Below are positions 1 through 8,743 of a stretch of 49,600 bases of DNA, piece by piece. The stretch is from JBEVEP01 sp040512755 (GTDB lineage: Bacteria > Pseudomonadota > Alphaproteobacteria > Rhizobiales > Rhizobiaceae). The DNA lies in NCBI GenBank assembly GCA_040512755.1, contig JBEVEP010000049.1, positions 1 through 49,600 of the forward strand, given 5' to 3'. The notes beneath the pieces were generated by a model. That model did no database searches. It was not told where the DNA came from and saw only the letters and a program-made list of their open reading frames with translations. Position 1 is the stretch's first letter. Each line of letters opens with the position of its first letter. A program made the position numbers and the translations under genes.

Positions 1-205
1 CGGCTCCCCCGCACCGGCAGAGGCCACCGCGGGGGCCCCGACGATCGGGCAAGACCACTGGCGGGGCGCTGGGAAGGCGCCATACATTTACTTTACGAGG
101 TGCCGACCCAGCGCCCCGCTTCCCGACTGCTCCCGAGAGGGAGGTTCTTTGACAATGGCCAGACCGGAAACGGGGCGTGGCGATGGAGAAACTTGTGTTG
201 GAAAG

Positions 206-332
206 CCCCCTCACCGGCCGCTTCGCGGCCACCTCTACCCCATTTTCATGTGGGCGAGGAAGGGCGCCAAGTTCTCGGCCATCGATTCCTCTCCCCTCAC
301 GAAGTGCCGAGCAAAGCGAGGCGGTGAGGGGG
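206..332. repeat. RIME-like palindromic intergenic repeat
   Basis: The element is bounded by a perfect 11-bp inverted repeat: CCCCCTCACCG at 206-216 and CGGTGAGGGGG at 322-332. Inside is a small hairpin, GGCCGCttcGCGGCC, near 217-230. The architecture (CCCCTCA ends, GC-rich internal hairpins, non-coding) resembles the mosaic repeats scattered through rhizobial intergenic regions. I see no gene in 1-440; the flanks 1-205 and 333-386 contain nothing I recognise. Confidence 0.6.
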
Positions 333-382
333 TACTTGTCGAACCACACCGGGCCAACGGTCAAGACCATACAACCGCAAGC

Positions 383-407
383 AAAAGCCCGGAGGCAAGC
401 TCCGGGC
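383..407 (-). terminator. Rho-independent terminator of the Liv-type binding protein gene
   Basis: GCCCGGAG (387-394) pairs with CTCCGGGC (400-407) around a 5-nt loop. Read on the minus strand, the hairpin is followed by TTTT (383-386). It lies 34 bp past the stop of the minus-strand gene ending at 441. Confidence 0.8.
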
Positions 408-440
408 CTTCTCGTTCAACCGCCGGACCTGTCAGCCCGG

Positions 441-1655
441 TTAGTTCACCTGGCCGATTTCCTTGAAGCCCTTGCCTTCGATGACCATCTCGATGATGAC
501 GCCCGGCACATCGCCGGCTTCATCGAATTCCTGGCTGCCGGAGGCGCCTTCGTAATTGATGTCCTTGCCTTCGGCGAGGAGCTTCACCGCCTTGTCCCAC
601 TCGCCCGGGTAGATGGTTTCGCCCGGCGCGCTGGCCATTTCGCGCAGCGCTGCGCTCACACCCTCGCGTCCGTCCTTGCCGTTTTTCTGAATGGCAAGAG
701 CAAGTAGGAATGCCGCGTCATAGGCCTGAGGAGCGAAGGACGCCGCCGGGTCCAGACCGGCTGCCTTCGCAAACTCGGCATACTTTGCAGTGCCCGGCGT
801 TTCCGAACGGCCGATCTTGGTGCCGATGAAGCCATCAAGCTTACCCTCGCCAATGGCCGTCACCAACGAATCTCCGACCATGCCGTCGCCGCCTGCAAAT
901 TTGGTGAAGTCGCCGCCCTCAAGCGCCTGCCGGACGATGGTCTGGCCAGAGCCGTCGACATAGGCGAGCACGACCAGCATCTCGGCGCCGGACGAGGCCA
1001 GCGAACCGATCTCGGCACGATAGTCGGCCTTGCCGTCCTCATGCGCTTCCTTGGCAGCAACCTTGCCGCCTTCCTTGACGAATGCCGCTTCCAGAGCGTC
1101 GGCGAATCCCTTGCCGTAGTCATTGTTGACATAGGTAATTGCGATGTTGTCGTGGCCTTTCGTCTTCAGCAGATGCGCAAGCACGTTCCCGCTATAGGCA
1201 TCCGACGGCGTTGTGCGGAACACCAGATCCTTGTCGTCCAAGGTAGTGAGAGCCGGAGACGTCGCTGCCGGCGACACGATCACGACGCCGCCGGGAATGG
1301 CCGCACTGTTGGCCGCCGCGATGGTCTCGCCGGAGCAGAGCGGGCCGACGAGAGCCGTCACCTTCTCGGCATTGACCATGCGGTCGGCGGCGTTGGAAGC
1401 TGCGGTGGCATCAGCGCAGGTGGAATCGCCCTGCACCATGACGAGCTGGCCGCCAAGGATGCCGCCCTGTTCGTTGATTTGCTTGACGGCGAGCTTTGCG
1501 CCTTCATGGATCGGCGGCACCAGGCTTTCGATCGGGCCGGTGAAGCCGCCAAGAAAGCCGATCTTGACATCGGCGGCCTGTGCGGCGACCGAAGCCGCCA
1601 GCATGGCGGCGCCGGCGACTGACGCAGCCAGCAGTTTGCGAATCGGATTACGCAT
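441..1655 (-). CDS. Branched-chain amino acid ABC transporter substrate-binding protein (LivK-type)
   Basis: This 404-residue protein is an exported periplasmic binding protein of the type 1 (Leu/Ile/Val-binding) family. It has a Sec signal peptide (basic MRNPIRK, hydrophobic stretch, cleavage after AQA near residue 27). The mature chain starts VKIGFLGGFTGPIES, with the family's GAKLAVKQINEQGGILG segment near 52-68 and a lone pair of cysteines (STCAD, PLCSG). No Liv permease or ATPase gene is adjacent. It lies 195 bp downstream of the branched-chain 2-oxoacid dehydrogenase genes on the same strand, and the gap leaves room for its own promoter. By neighbourhood the ligand is probably leucine, isoleucine or valine, but aromatic or other ligands occur in this family. 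Confidence 0.85.
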   Translation of the reverse strand: MRNPIRKLLAASVAGAAMLAASVAAQAADVKIGFLGGFTGPIESLVPPIHEGAKLAVKQINEQGGILGGQLVMVQGDSTCADATAASNAADRMVNAEKVTALVGPLCSGETIAAANSAAIPGGVVIVSPAATSPALTTLDDKDLVFRTTPSDAYSGNVLAHLLKTKGHDNIAITYVNNDYGKGFADALEAAFVKEGGKVAAKEAHEDGKADYRAEIGSLASSGAEMLVVLAYVDGSGQTIVRQALEGGDFTKFAGGDGMVGDSLVTAIGEGKLDGFIGTKIGRSETPGTAKYAEFAKAAGLDPAASFAPQAYDAAFLLALAIQKNGKDGREGVSAALREMASAPGETIYPGEWDKAVKLLAEGKDINYEGASGSQEFDEAGDVPGVIIEMVIEGKGFKEIGQVN

Positions 1656-1850
1656 TCAAATTCCTCCCTTAACCCTTCCTGGTTACAGCGATTTTTGCCG
1701 GCGGAAGTTGCCGGACGAAGGCGCGATACTGTTATCGCTTGCGGGGTTTGTAAAGCCGATCCGAGCGTTGATCCAGAGGCAGTTTTTGTGCGGGCTCATT
1801 GCCGATGCAAAGGCAGGCGGCGCGGAGTGGCCGTGGATACGACCGGTTCG

Positions 1851-3248
1851 CTAAATATGCAGGGCGTGGCCAAGCGCCTTGAGGGCGGCTTCCTGGAACC
1901 CCTCGCCCTGCGTCGGGTGCGCATGGATCGTGCCGGCAATATCTTCAAGCCGCGCTCCCATCTCCAGAGCAAGGCCGAAGCTGGCCGCCAACTCGGACAC
2001 CCCATGGCCTACCGCCTGAATGCCGAGCACCAGATTGTTGTCGGCGCGCGCAACAACCCGGACAAAGCCATTCTCGCCGAGCATGGTCATTGCGCGGCCA
2101 TTCGCCGAGAACGGAAACTGTCCAATCCGGATTTCGCGGCCGAGCGCACGCGCCTCGTCCGGCGAAAGACCGGCGGTGACGATTTCCGGGTCGGTGAAGC
2201 AGACGGCCGGAATGCAGCGCTTGTCCCAGCTTCTTTTGTGGCCGGCTATGATCTCCGCGACCATTTCGCCCTGCGCCATGGCGCGATGCGCCAGCATCGG
2301 CTCTCCGGTGACATCGCCAATCGCATAGATACCGCGCATTGAGGTTCGGCATTGGTCATCGATGCGGACGAAACGCCCGTCCATGTCCAGGTCGATTTCC
2401 TCGAGGCCCCAGCCATCAGTGACCGGCTTGCGTCCTACGGTGACAAGGATCTTGTCCGCCTCGATCTTCAGTTCCTTGCCGTCCGTAGTCTCGACCAGCA
2501 ACGCATCCTGCTTGGACGACAGACCCTTTGCCCTCGCGCCTGTCAGCACTTCCATGCCAAGTTCCCCAAGCCGCTTTGCGACCGGGCGAGTGAGTTCGGC
2601 ATCGTATTGCGGAAGTATCCGGGCCTCCGCCTCGACGACCGATACGGCCGAGCCCATCTTGGCGAATGCGATGCCAAGTTCGAGACCGATGTAGCCACCG
2701 CCGATGACCGCCAAATTCGGCGGCACGCTTGTGAGCGCAAGTGCCTCGGTCGACGAAATCACCGGCCCGCCAAACGGCATGAAGGGAAGTTCGACCGGAC
2801 CCGAACCGGTCGCGATCACCACGAATTCCGGCCGGATCACCTGAAGCCCGGTCTCGGTCTCGACCTCGACGGTCTTGCCGTCCCGAAACCTCGCCGCGCC
2901 TTCGACCGACTTGACCTTTGCCTTCTTCAAAAGGCCGGAGACACCGCTGTTCAGGCGTCCAACGATCCCATCTTTCCAGGCGACCGTCCGGCCGAGATCG
3001 AGTACGGGCTTCTGCACCGAAATGCCGAGCGGGCTCTTCCCGCGCGCCATGTGCAGGGTTTTCTCATATTCCTCGGCGGCGTGGATCAGCGCTTTGGAGG
3101 GAATGCATCCGACATTGAGGCAGGTACCGCCTGGTTTTGCCTTTTCAACAATCACCGTATCGATGCCGAGCTGACCGGCCCTGATTGCGCAAACATAGCC
3201 GCCCGGACCGGCGCCGATGACGAGAAGCCTGCAGGAGATCTCTTTCAT
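1851..3248 (-). CDS. lpdA: Dihydrolipoyl dehydrogenase (E3 of branched-chain 2-oxoacid dehydrogenase)
   Basis: E3 reoxidises the dihydrolipoyl group of E2 with NAD+. The 465-residue chain has the N-terminal FAD Rossmann motif GAGPGG (12-17), the redox disulfide CLNVGC (Cys43 and Cys48), an NAD-binding GGGYIGLE motif in the middle, and the C-terminal HxHPT...E segment (about His444/Glu449) of the active-site base. Length is normal. It is the last gene of the bkd operon, starting 3 bp after the E2 stop codon, so it is very likely the dedicated E3 of this complex rather than a general one. No defects were seen. Confidence 0.95.
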   Translation of the reverse strand: MKEISCRLLVIGAGPGGYVCAIRAGQLGIDTVIVEKAKPGGTCLNVGCIPSKALIHAAEEYEKTLHMARGKSPLGISVQKPVLDLGRTVAWKDGIVGRLNSGVSGLLKKAKVKSVEGAARFRDGKTVEVETETGLQVIRPEFVVIATGSGPVELPFMPFGGPVISSTEALALTSVPPNLAVIGGGYIGLELGIAFAKMGSAVSVVEAEARILPQYDAELTRPVAKRLGELGMEVLTGARAKGLSSKQDALLVETTDGKELKIEADKILVTVGRKPVTDGWGLEEIDLDMDGRFVRIDDQCRTSMRGIYAIGDVTGEPMLAHRAMAQGEMVAEIIAGHKRSWDKRCIPAVCFTDPEIVTAGLSPDEARALGREIRIGQFPFSANGRAMTMLGENGFVRVVARADNNLVLGIQAVGHGVSELAASFGLALEMGARLEDIAGTIHAHPTQGEGFQEAALKALGHALHI

Positions 3249-3251
3249 TGC

Positions 3252-4556
3252 TTAGCTCTCGACAAAAATCATTGCAGGTGTTTCCAGCAATGTCTTGATA
3301 CGTTGCACAAACACCGCCGCGTCCCAGCCGTCGATGACCCTGTGATCGAAACTGGACGACAGGTTCATCATCTTGCGGGGGATGAACTGTGTGCCATCCC
3401 AGACCGGCCGCACCAACATCTTGTTGACGCCGACGATTGCGACTTCCGGATAGTTGATGACCGGCGTCGTGGCGATCCCACCCATGGCCCCCAGCGACGT
3501 GATCGTGATCGTCGAGCCGGAGAGTTCCTCCCGCGTCGCAGTGCCGGTCTTTGCGGCCTCCGCAAGCCGGTTGACCTCGGCGGCGCAGTCCCACAGATCA
3601 CGCGCCTCGGCATGCTTGACGACAGGCACGACCAGCCCAGTGGGCGTCTGGGCGGCGATACCGATATGGATGCCGCCGTGCTGATGGATGATGCCGGCGT
3701 CGTCGTCGTACAGGGCGTTGAGGTTGGGCTGCTCGGAGATCGCCTTCACCATCGCTCGCATGAGGAACGGCAACAGGGTCAACTTTGCGCGGTCGGGCCG
3801 CTTTTGCTTGTTCAGATTGGCGCGCAATTCCTCAAGCGCAGTGACGTCGACCTCCTCGACATAAGTGATATGCGGTATGCGCGATTTGGACAGCGACATC
3901 TTTTCCGCGATCTTGCGGCGAAGGCCGATGACCTTGATGTGTTCGACGGCGTTGTTCTCAACAAGCCCGGTGACGCGCGCAACCTGCGGACCGCGCGCAA
4001 CGAATGCCTCGACGTCCTCGTGCGTGATACGCCCGCCTGGCCCCGTACCCGAAACCTGACGCAGGTCGATACCGGCTTCCTTCGCGCGCAACCGGACAGC
4101 CGGCGATGCGACAGGCTTCTCCCCCTCGGCGCGCGGAGCGCCAGTGGACCGTGCGGCGGAGGCTTTGGCGGGAGCGGGCGCATCCGGAGTGGCGGCCTTG
4201 GCCGCGGGCTTCCCCGGCGCTGCTGCTTCGGCGGCCGGCTCTTTTTTTGGCGCTGCTGCTGGCTTCGGAGCCGGAGGAGCTTCGGCGGCCGGTTTCGCTT
4301 CAGCAGTCCCCTCGCCTTCGACCTTGAGCCGGATCAGCGGCGAACCAACCGCGATCGTCTCGCCGATCTCCGCGCCGAGCCAAAGGATTTCACCATCGAC
4401 CGGCGATGGAATCTCCACAGTCGCCTTGTCGGTCATCACAGCCGCGAGCACCGTATCTTCCCGCACCAGATCGCCGACCTTGACGTGCCATTCGACGAGC
4501 TCGGCCTCGGCGACGCCTTCGCCAACATCCGGGAGCTTGATCACATGCTCACCCAT
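3252..4556 (-). CDS. bkdB: Dihydrolipoamide acyltransferase (E2) of branched-chain 2-oxoacid dehydrogenase
   Basis: E2 transfers branched acyl groups from lipoyl to CoA and forms the core of the complex. I chose the ATG at 4556 (MGEHVIKLPDVGEG), which is the canonical E2 start; the open frame extends further upstream but those residues overlap E1beta. The 434 residues contain one lipoyl domain with the lipoylated lysine in MTDKAT (Lys44), an Ala/Pro-rich flexible linker (about 85-135), a peripheral subunit-binding domain (about 140-175, SPAVRLRAKEAG), and the acyltransferase domain ending with HRVIDG (His405, Asp409). The gap to the upstream E1beta stop is only 2 bp. Confidence 0.95.
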   Translation of the reverse strand: MGEHVIKLPDVGEGVAEAELVEWHVKVGDLVREDTVLAAVMTDKATVEIPSPVDGEILWLGAEIGETIAVGSPLIRLKVEGEGTAEAKPAAEAPPAPKPAAAPKKEPAAEAAAPGKPAAKAATPDAPAPAKASAARSTGAPRAEGEKPVASPAVRLRAKEAGIDLRQVSGTGPGGRITHEDVEAFVARGPQVARVTGLVENNAVEHIKVIGLRRKIAEKMSLSKSRIPHITYVEEVDVTALEELRANLNKQKRPDRAKLTLLPFLMRAMVKAISEQPNLNALYDDDAGIIHQHGGIHIGIAAQTPTGLVVPVVKHAEARDLWDCAAEVNRLAEAAKTGTATREELSGSTITITSLGAMGGIATTPVINYPEVAIVGVNKMLVRPVWDGTQFIPRKMMNLSSSFDHRVIDGWDAAVFVQRIKTLLETPAMIFVES

Positions 4557-4558
4557 GA

Positions 4559-5572
4559 TCAGGCCTCCATTGTCTCGATGAACGCGCGGCCGACGCGCGC
4601 CGGTCCCGGGAAATAATCCCACTCCTGCGCATGCGGATAGGGGGTGTCCCACCCCGCCACGCGCGCAACCGGCGCTTCGAGGTGAAAGAAACAATTCTCC
4701 TGCACAAGCGAGGTAAGTTCAGCGCCGAATCCGGATGTCAGCGTCGCCTCATGAACGACGACGCAACGGCCGGTCTTTTTCACCGACGCAACGATCGTTT
4801 CAAGATCGAGCGGCAGGAGTGTGCGGATATCGATGATTTCCGCGTCAATGCCGGTTTCGACCACTGCGGCTTCCGCGACATAGACCATCGTGCCATAGGC
4901 GAGGACGGTGAGGTCGCTGCCCGCCCGGCGAACGGCCGCCTTGCCGAGCGGCACGGTGAAGTAGCCTTCCGGCACTTCGCCCAAATCATGCTTGGACCAC
5001 GGTGTCACCGGACGATCATGGTGGCCGTCGAAGGGGCCGTTGTAGAGCCGCTTCGGTTCGAGAAAGATGACCGGATCGGGATCCTCGATCGCCGAAATCA
5101 GCAGCCCCTTAGCATCATAAGGGTTGGAGGGCACCACGGTCTTGAGGCCCGAAACATGCGTGAACAGTGCTTCCGGGCTCTGGCTATGCGTCTGGCCGCC
5201 AAAAATGCCGCCGCCTGTCGGCATGCGGATGACAATCGGGCAGGTGAACTGGCCGTTGGAGCGATAGCGCAACCGGGCCGCCTCCGAGACGATCTGGTCA
5301 TAGGCGGGATAGACATAGTCCGCGAACTGCACTTCCACACATGGCCTCAGGCCATAGGCCGCCATTCCGATTGCGGTCCCGACAATGCCAAGCTCGCTGA
5401 TGGGCGCATCGAAGCAGCGGTGCTTGCCGTATTTCTGCTGAAGGCCTTGCGTGCAGCGGAAGACGCCACCGAAGTAACCGACGTCCTCGCCGAAAACGAC
5501 GACATTGTCATCGCGCTCCATCGAGACGTCCATCGCGCCGCGGATGGCTTCGATCATGGTGATCCGGGGCAT
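4559..5572 (-). CDS. bkdA2: Branched-chain 2-oxoacid dehydrogenase E1 beta subunit
   Basis: The 337-residue beta subunit, with E1alpha, forms the thiamine-diphosphate-dependent decarboxylase. It shows the transketolase-like pyrimidine-binding domain (VVFGEDVGYFGGVFRCTQGL near 25-44) and the C-terminal transketolase domain (VVVHEATLTSGFGAE). The EDVGYFGG form is characteristic of the branched-chain type. It follows E1alpha by 3 bp and precedes E2 by 2 bp, so the operon is probably translationally coupled. Confidence 0.95.
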   Translation of the reverse strand: MPRITMIEAIRGAMDVSMERDDNVVVFGEDVGYFGGVFRCTQGLQQKYGKHRCFDAPISELGIVGTAIGMAAYGLRPCVEVQFADYVYPAYDQIVSEAARLRYRSNGQFTCPIVIRMPTGGGIFGGQTHSQSPEALFTHVSGLKTVVPSNPYDAKGLLISAIEDPDPVIFLEPKRLYNGPFDGHHDRPVTPWSKHDLGEVPEGYFTVPLGKAAVRRAGSDLTVLAYGTMVYVAEAAVVETGIDAEIIDIRTLLPLDLETIVASVKKTGRCVVVHEATLTSGFGAELTSLVQENCFFHLEAPVARVAGWDTPYPHAQEWDYFPGPARVGRAFIETMEA

Positions 5573-5575
5573 GGC

Positions 5576-6808
5576 CTATACCCCCGCCTGCTGACGCTGA
5601 CGCCTCAGATGCGGAGGCATTTCGGCATAGACGCCTTCGAACATGTCACGCACCGAAGGCTTGCCTCCGGCATGCAGCGTGCCATGTCGCTCAGCCTCTT
5701 TCTGGGCTGTAATCACGGTGTCCAGAATTTCCGCTTCAGCCTGTTTGTGGCGCTCCTCCGACCAGCGGCCTTTGGCAATCAGATGGTTCTTCAGGCGGAT
5801 GACCGGGTCGCCAAGCGGCCATGCCTCCGATTCCGTCTTCGGGCGATAGGCGGATGGGTCGTCCGAGGTGGAATGCGCACCAACACGGTAGGTGACATAT
5901 TCGATCAGCGTAGCGCCAAGATTTCTCCGCGCGCGTTCGGCCGCCCATTTGGCCACCGCATGCACGGCGAGATAGTCGTTTCCGTCGACACGCAAGGCGG
6001 GAAGGCCGAAGCCGAGGCCGCGCGCCGCGAAGGTTCCCGATCCGCCGCGGGCTATGCCCTGGAAGGTCGAGATCGCCCACTGGTTATTGACGATGTTGAG
6101 TATGACCGGCGTCCGATAGGTCGAGGCAAAGACCAGCGCGGCATGGAAGTCCGATTCAGCGGTGGACCCGTCGCCGATCCACCCGGCGGCGATTTTGGTG
6201 TCTCCCTTGATCGCCGACGCCATCGCCCAACCGACCGCCTGTACGAACTGCGTTCCGAGGTTGCCGGAAATCGAAAAGAAACCGTGCTCCTTGGAGGAAT
6301 ACATGATCGGGAGCTGCCGTCCTCTCAACGGATCGCTCTCGTTCGAGTAAATCTGGTTCATCATGTCGACCATGGGATAGCCGCCGGCAATCAGCAGGCC
6401 GGCCTGCCTGTAGGTCGGAAAATTCATATCGCCGGGCAGCAGCGCGCGGCGGAACGCGCAGCTCACCGCCTCCTCGCCCATATGCTGCATATAGAATGAT
6501 GTCTTACCCTGGCGTTGCGCCATCACCATCCGCGTGTCGAAAGTCCGCAGCGTCATCATGTGGCGGAGGCCTTCCGCTAGTTCGTCGTCCGTCAGTGTGC
6601 CCGCCCATGGACCGACCGCTTCGCCTTCGCGGTTGAGGACGCGGATGATCGAATAGGCGAGATCGCGAAAGGATTCCGGATCGGCATCGATCTCCGGACG
6701 GCGTACCGAGCCGGCGCTTGGAATGGGCACATTCGAGAAATCGGGCGTCCCGCCGGGACGGACAGCAGGTTCGGGGACGTGAAATCGTAGCTGCGTGCCC
6801 TCGGACAT
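5576..6808 (-). CDS. bkdA1: Branched-chain 2-oxoacid dehydrogenase E1 alpha subunit
   Basis: This subunit decarboxylates the 2-oxoacids of leucine, isoleucine and valine with thiamine diphosphate. The 410-residue protein has the ThDP/Mg motif beginning GDG (212-214) and ending NN (241-242), and the phosphorylation-loop-like segment AHSTSDDPSAYR that binds E1beta/ThDP. Length matches bacterial BkdA1. It is the first structural gene of the operon, 132 bp downstream of the Lrp-type regulator on the same strand. A candidate operator lies in that gap (see 6867-6889). Confidence 0.95.
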   Translation of the reverse strand: MSEGTQLRFHVPEPAVRPGGTPDFSNVPIPSAGSVRRPEIDADPESFRDLAYSIIRVLNREGEAVGPWAGTLTDDELAEGLRHMMTLRTFDTRMVMAQRQGKTSFYMQHMGEEAVSCAFRRALLPGDMNFPTYRQAGLLIAGGYPMVDMMNQIYSNESDPLRGRQLPIMYSSKEHGFFSISGNLGTQFVQAVGWAMASAIKGDTKIAAGWIGDGSTAESDFHAALVFASTYRTPVILNIVNNQWAISTFQGIARGGSGTFAARGLGFGLPALRVDGNDYLAVHAVAKWAAERARRNLGATLIEYVTYRVGAHSTSDDPSAYRPKTESEAWPLGDPVIRLKNHLIAKGRWSEERHKQAEAEILDTVITAQKEAERHGTLHAGGKPSVRDMFEGVYAEMPPHLRRQRQQAGV

Positions 6809-6866
6809 GCTCTATCCCCTCCCCGGCGTGGGTGCATCGTACGCGTCTCGGCTGCGGGCCGCGACT

Positions 6867-6889
6867 ATCCAAACCAATTACATTCGGAT
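6867..6889. promoter_or_regulatory. Candidate Lrp/AsnC-type operator upstream of bkdA1
   Basis: ATCCAAA (6867-6873) and TTCGGAT (6883-6889) form a near-perfect inverted repeat (6 of 7 positions) around a 9-bp AT-rich centre, between the lrp-type gene and bkdA1. The half-site core TTCGGA recurs at 7415-7420 and 7485-7490 in the lrp/leucine dehydrogenase intergenic region. Binding by the adjacent regulator is inference. Confidence 0.35.
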
Positions 6890-6940
6890 GCCAGGGTCAA
6901 GCACGGAGCGCCTCGCAATGAGATGACTGTCAAAACCGGG

Positions 6941-7405
6941 CTACAATGGCAGCGCCGTCGTCGACTTGATTTCGGAGAGCGAGAACACAGAATTCACTTC
7001 CTGCACACCCGGAAGACGGCTCAGTTTCTCGAAGAAGAATGCCTGATAAGCGTCGACGTCAGCGGCGACCACCCGGATCAGGAAGTCGAACGCTCCCATG
7101 AGGACATGGCATTCGATCACTTCCGGGTATTTCCGGATCGTTTCGGCAAATTCATCCAGATTCTGACGGCCGTGCATCGTAAGCTTCACAAGCGCGAAAA
7201 CCTGCGCGGTGAATCCGACTTTACGGCGATCGATGATCGCAACCTGGCGGGTGATATAGCCCTCGTCCTTCAATCTCTGAATCCGCCGCCAGCATGGCGA
7301 CTGCGACATTCCCACCAGTTCTGCGATTTCGGCGGTCGACCGGGACGCATCTTCCTGCAAGAGGTTCAGGATTCGGCGGTCGAATTTGTCCAATCCATGT
7401 TGCAT
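6941..7405 (-). CDS. Lrp/AsnC family transcriptional regulator (BkdR-like)
   Basis: The 154-residue protein has the Lrp layout: an N-terminal winged HTH (FDRRILNLLQEDASRS, then AELVGMSQSPCWRRIQRL) followed by the RAM effector domain (ECHVLMGAFDFLIRVVAADVDAY). It sits between the bkd operon and a divergent leucine dehydrogenase gene. In other bacteria such regulators sense branched-chain amino acids and activate bkd genes, so control of both sides is likely. The ATG at 7405 is followed by the family's typical first helix. Confidence 0.9.
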   Translation of the reverse strand: MQHGLDKFDRRILNLLQEDASRSTAEIAELVGMSQSPCWRRIQRLKDEGYITRQVAIIDRRKVGFTAQVFALVKLTMHGRQNLDEFAETIRKYPEVIECHVLMGAFDFLIRVVAADVDAYQAFFFEKLSRLPGVQEVNSVFSLSEIKSTTALPL

Positions 7406-7434
7406 TGATTATTCTTCGGAAATGCAGGTTGCAG

Positions 7435-7446
7435 GCACAATTATGC
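7435..7446. promoter_or_regulatory. Near-palindrome in the lrp / leucine dehydrogenase intergenic region
   Basis: GCACAATTATGC is palindromic at 10 of 12 positions with an AT centre. It lies in the 133-bp divergent region, 29 bp upstream of the regulator's start codon. It could be an autoregulatory Lrp-type site; evidence is positional only. Confidence 0.25.
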
Positions 7447-7538
7447 TCCACAGGCGCGAAGTAGCAATGCAATAGGCAGGAAAATTCGGACGATTCAGAC
7501 TAGGATTTCTCATCAACTAGCAAAGATGAGGTCCCCAA

Positions 7539-8603
7539 TTGGCTGCCACGCTCGCTGCCGGCGCAATGCCGCCGGAGAAAGTCCGTTTCGTTGAAGATTC
7601 CGAAACCGGACTTCGCGCCGTTATCGTTATCCACTCGACCGCTCTCGGCCCCGCAGCCGGCGGCTGCCGGTTCTGGTCCTACAACGACAAGGCCGACGCC
7701 GTTGCCGATGCGGTACGCCTCGCTGAAGGCATGACCTACAAGAACGCATTGGCCGGCCTGCCGTTCGGCGGGGGTAAAGCCGTGATCATGCGCCCCGAAG
7801 GCACGTTCGACCGGCCCGCTCTTTTCAGGGCGTTCGGAAATGCTGTTGCAAGTCTGGGCGGTGCATATATCACCGCCGAAGACGTGGGCACCCATGTTAG
7901 CGACATGCAGGCCGTCTGCGCCGTCACCCGTCACGTCGCCGGATTGCCGAACGAAGGCAACAATGCCGGCGGCGACCCCTCTCCGTGGACTGCACTCGGC
8001 GTGTTCCTGTCGATGCAGCATGCGGTGGAGCGCAAGTTCGGCAGTAATCTTGCCGGCAAGACTGTTGCCGTGCAGGGCATCGGCAATGTCGGTCTGGAAC
8101 TGTGCCACCTGCTCCACAAGGAAGGCGCGCACCTTATCGTCGCCGACGGATCTGCTGAGCGCGCTGCGCTCGCCGAGCAGCTTTACGGCGCGGTCGTCGT
8201 TGCTCCCGATGAATTACTTGGAGCGGACGTCGATGTGGTCGCGCCATGCGCGTTGGGCGGTATCCTCGACGAGACGTCGATCGCCAAGCTCAAGGCCAAG
8301 GTAGTCTGCGGCGGAGCAAACAACCAGCTCGCGTCGCCGGAAGACGGCAAGCTGCTCACCGCGCGCGGTATCCTGTACGCACCGGACTACCTGGTCAACG
8401 CAGGCGGCATCATCAACGTCGTGGCCGAGCATCTGGGCGAGACCACGGCGGCGGTTGAAAAGCGTGTCCGTCAGATTCCGACGCGGCTCGCTGCCGTTTT
8501 TGACGCGGCAGAGGAAAGCGGCGAGGCGCCGAATTTCGTCGCCGATTCCCTGGCCCGCTCCATCGTGGCAAAAGCAAAGGCTGTCGCGAAAGTTGCTGCC
8601 TGA
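7539..8603 (+). CDS. ldh: Leucine/valine/phenylalanine-type dehydrogenase
   Basis: The enzyme reversibly deaminates branched-chain amino acids with NAD+, feeding 2-oxoacids to the Bkd complex encoded divergently. The 354-residue chain has the amino acid dehydrogenase core: catalytic lysines in MTYKNALAG (Lys68) and GGGKAVI (Lys80), and the Rossmann motif GIGNVG (180-185). The start is a TTG: an in-frame TGA at 7527-7529 leaves no ATG or GTG upstream, and GAGG at 7528-7531 is well placed. Homologous N-termini fit this start. Substrate preference cannot be read from the sequence. Confidence 0.93.
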   Translation: MAATLAAGAMPPEKVRFVEDSETGLRAVIVIHSTALGPAAGGCRFWSYNDKADAVADAVRLAEGMTYKNALAGLPFGGGKAVIMRPEGTFDRPALFRAFGNAVASLGGAYITAEDVGTHVSDMQAVCAVTRHVAGLPNEGNNAGGDPSPWTALGVFLSMQHAVERKFGSNLAGKTVAVQGIGNVGLELCHLLHKEGAHLIVADGSAERAALAEQLYGAVVVAPDELLGADVDVVAPCALGGILDETSIAKLKAKVVCGGANNQLASPEDGKLLTARGILYAPDYLVNAGGIINVVAEHLGETTAAVEKRVRQIPTRLAAVFDAAEESGEAPNFVADSLARSIVAKAKAVAKVAA

Positions 8604-8624
8604 TCCAGCTGCAAGGACCTTTTT

Positions 8625-8645
8625 GGGCTGAATAGACCTCAGCCC
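8625..8645 (+). terminator. Probable terminator of the leucine dehydrogenase gene
   Basis: GGGCTGA (8625-8631) pairs with TCAGCCC (8639-8645), 7-nt loop, followed by the T-rich TTGGATTTT. It is 22 bp past the stop codon. A run of five T also precedes the stem. Confidence 0.5.
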
Positions 8646-8690
8646 TTGGATTTTCCAAGCGACAAAGCGGTTCGTTCGCCCCATCATTCA

Positions 8691-8714
8691 CCCCGGGCCC
8701 TTCAAGGCCCGGGG
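8691..8714. terminator. Strong GC hairpin between ldh and the hydrolase gene
   Basis: CCCCGGGCC (8691-8699) pairs perfectly with GGCCCGGGG (8706-8714), loop CTTCAA. No T-tract follows, so it may be a second-line terminator or a small repeat rather than an intrinsic terminator. It ends 30 bp before the hydrolase start. Confidence 0.4.
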
Positions 8715-8743
8715 ACGAGCTTGTTGAGAAGGACGCGACGCTC

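Noticed and set aside
177..707. Plus-strand frame at the left end running into the livK-type gene
   Set aside because: It crosses the palindromic repeat and the terminator and is antisense to the binding protein gene.
2352..4616. A 754-codon plus-strand open frame opposite lpd and bkdB
   Set aside because: It is antisense to two well-recognised genes, Arg/His/Asp-rich, and has no domain; it is a GC-rich shadow frame.
4631..6499. A 622-codon plus-strand open frame opposite E1alpha/E1beta
   Set aside because: Mirror frame of conserved minus-strand enzymes with no ribosome site and no recognisable motif.
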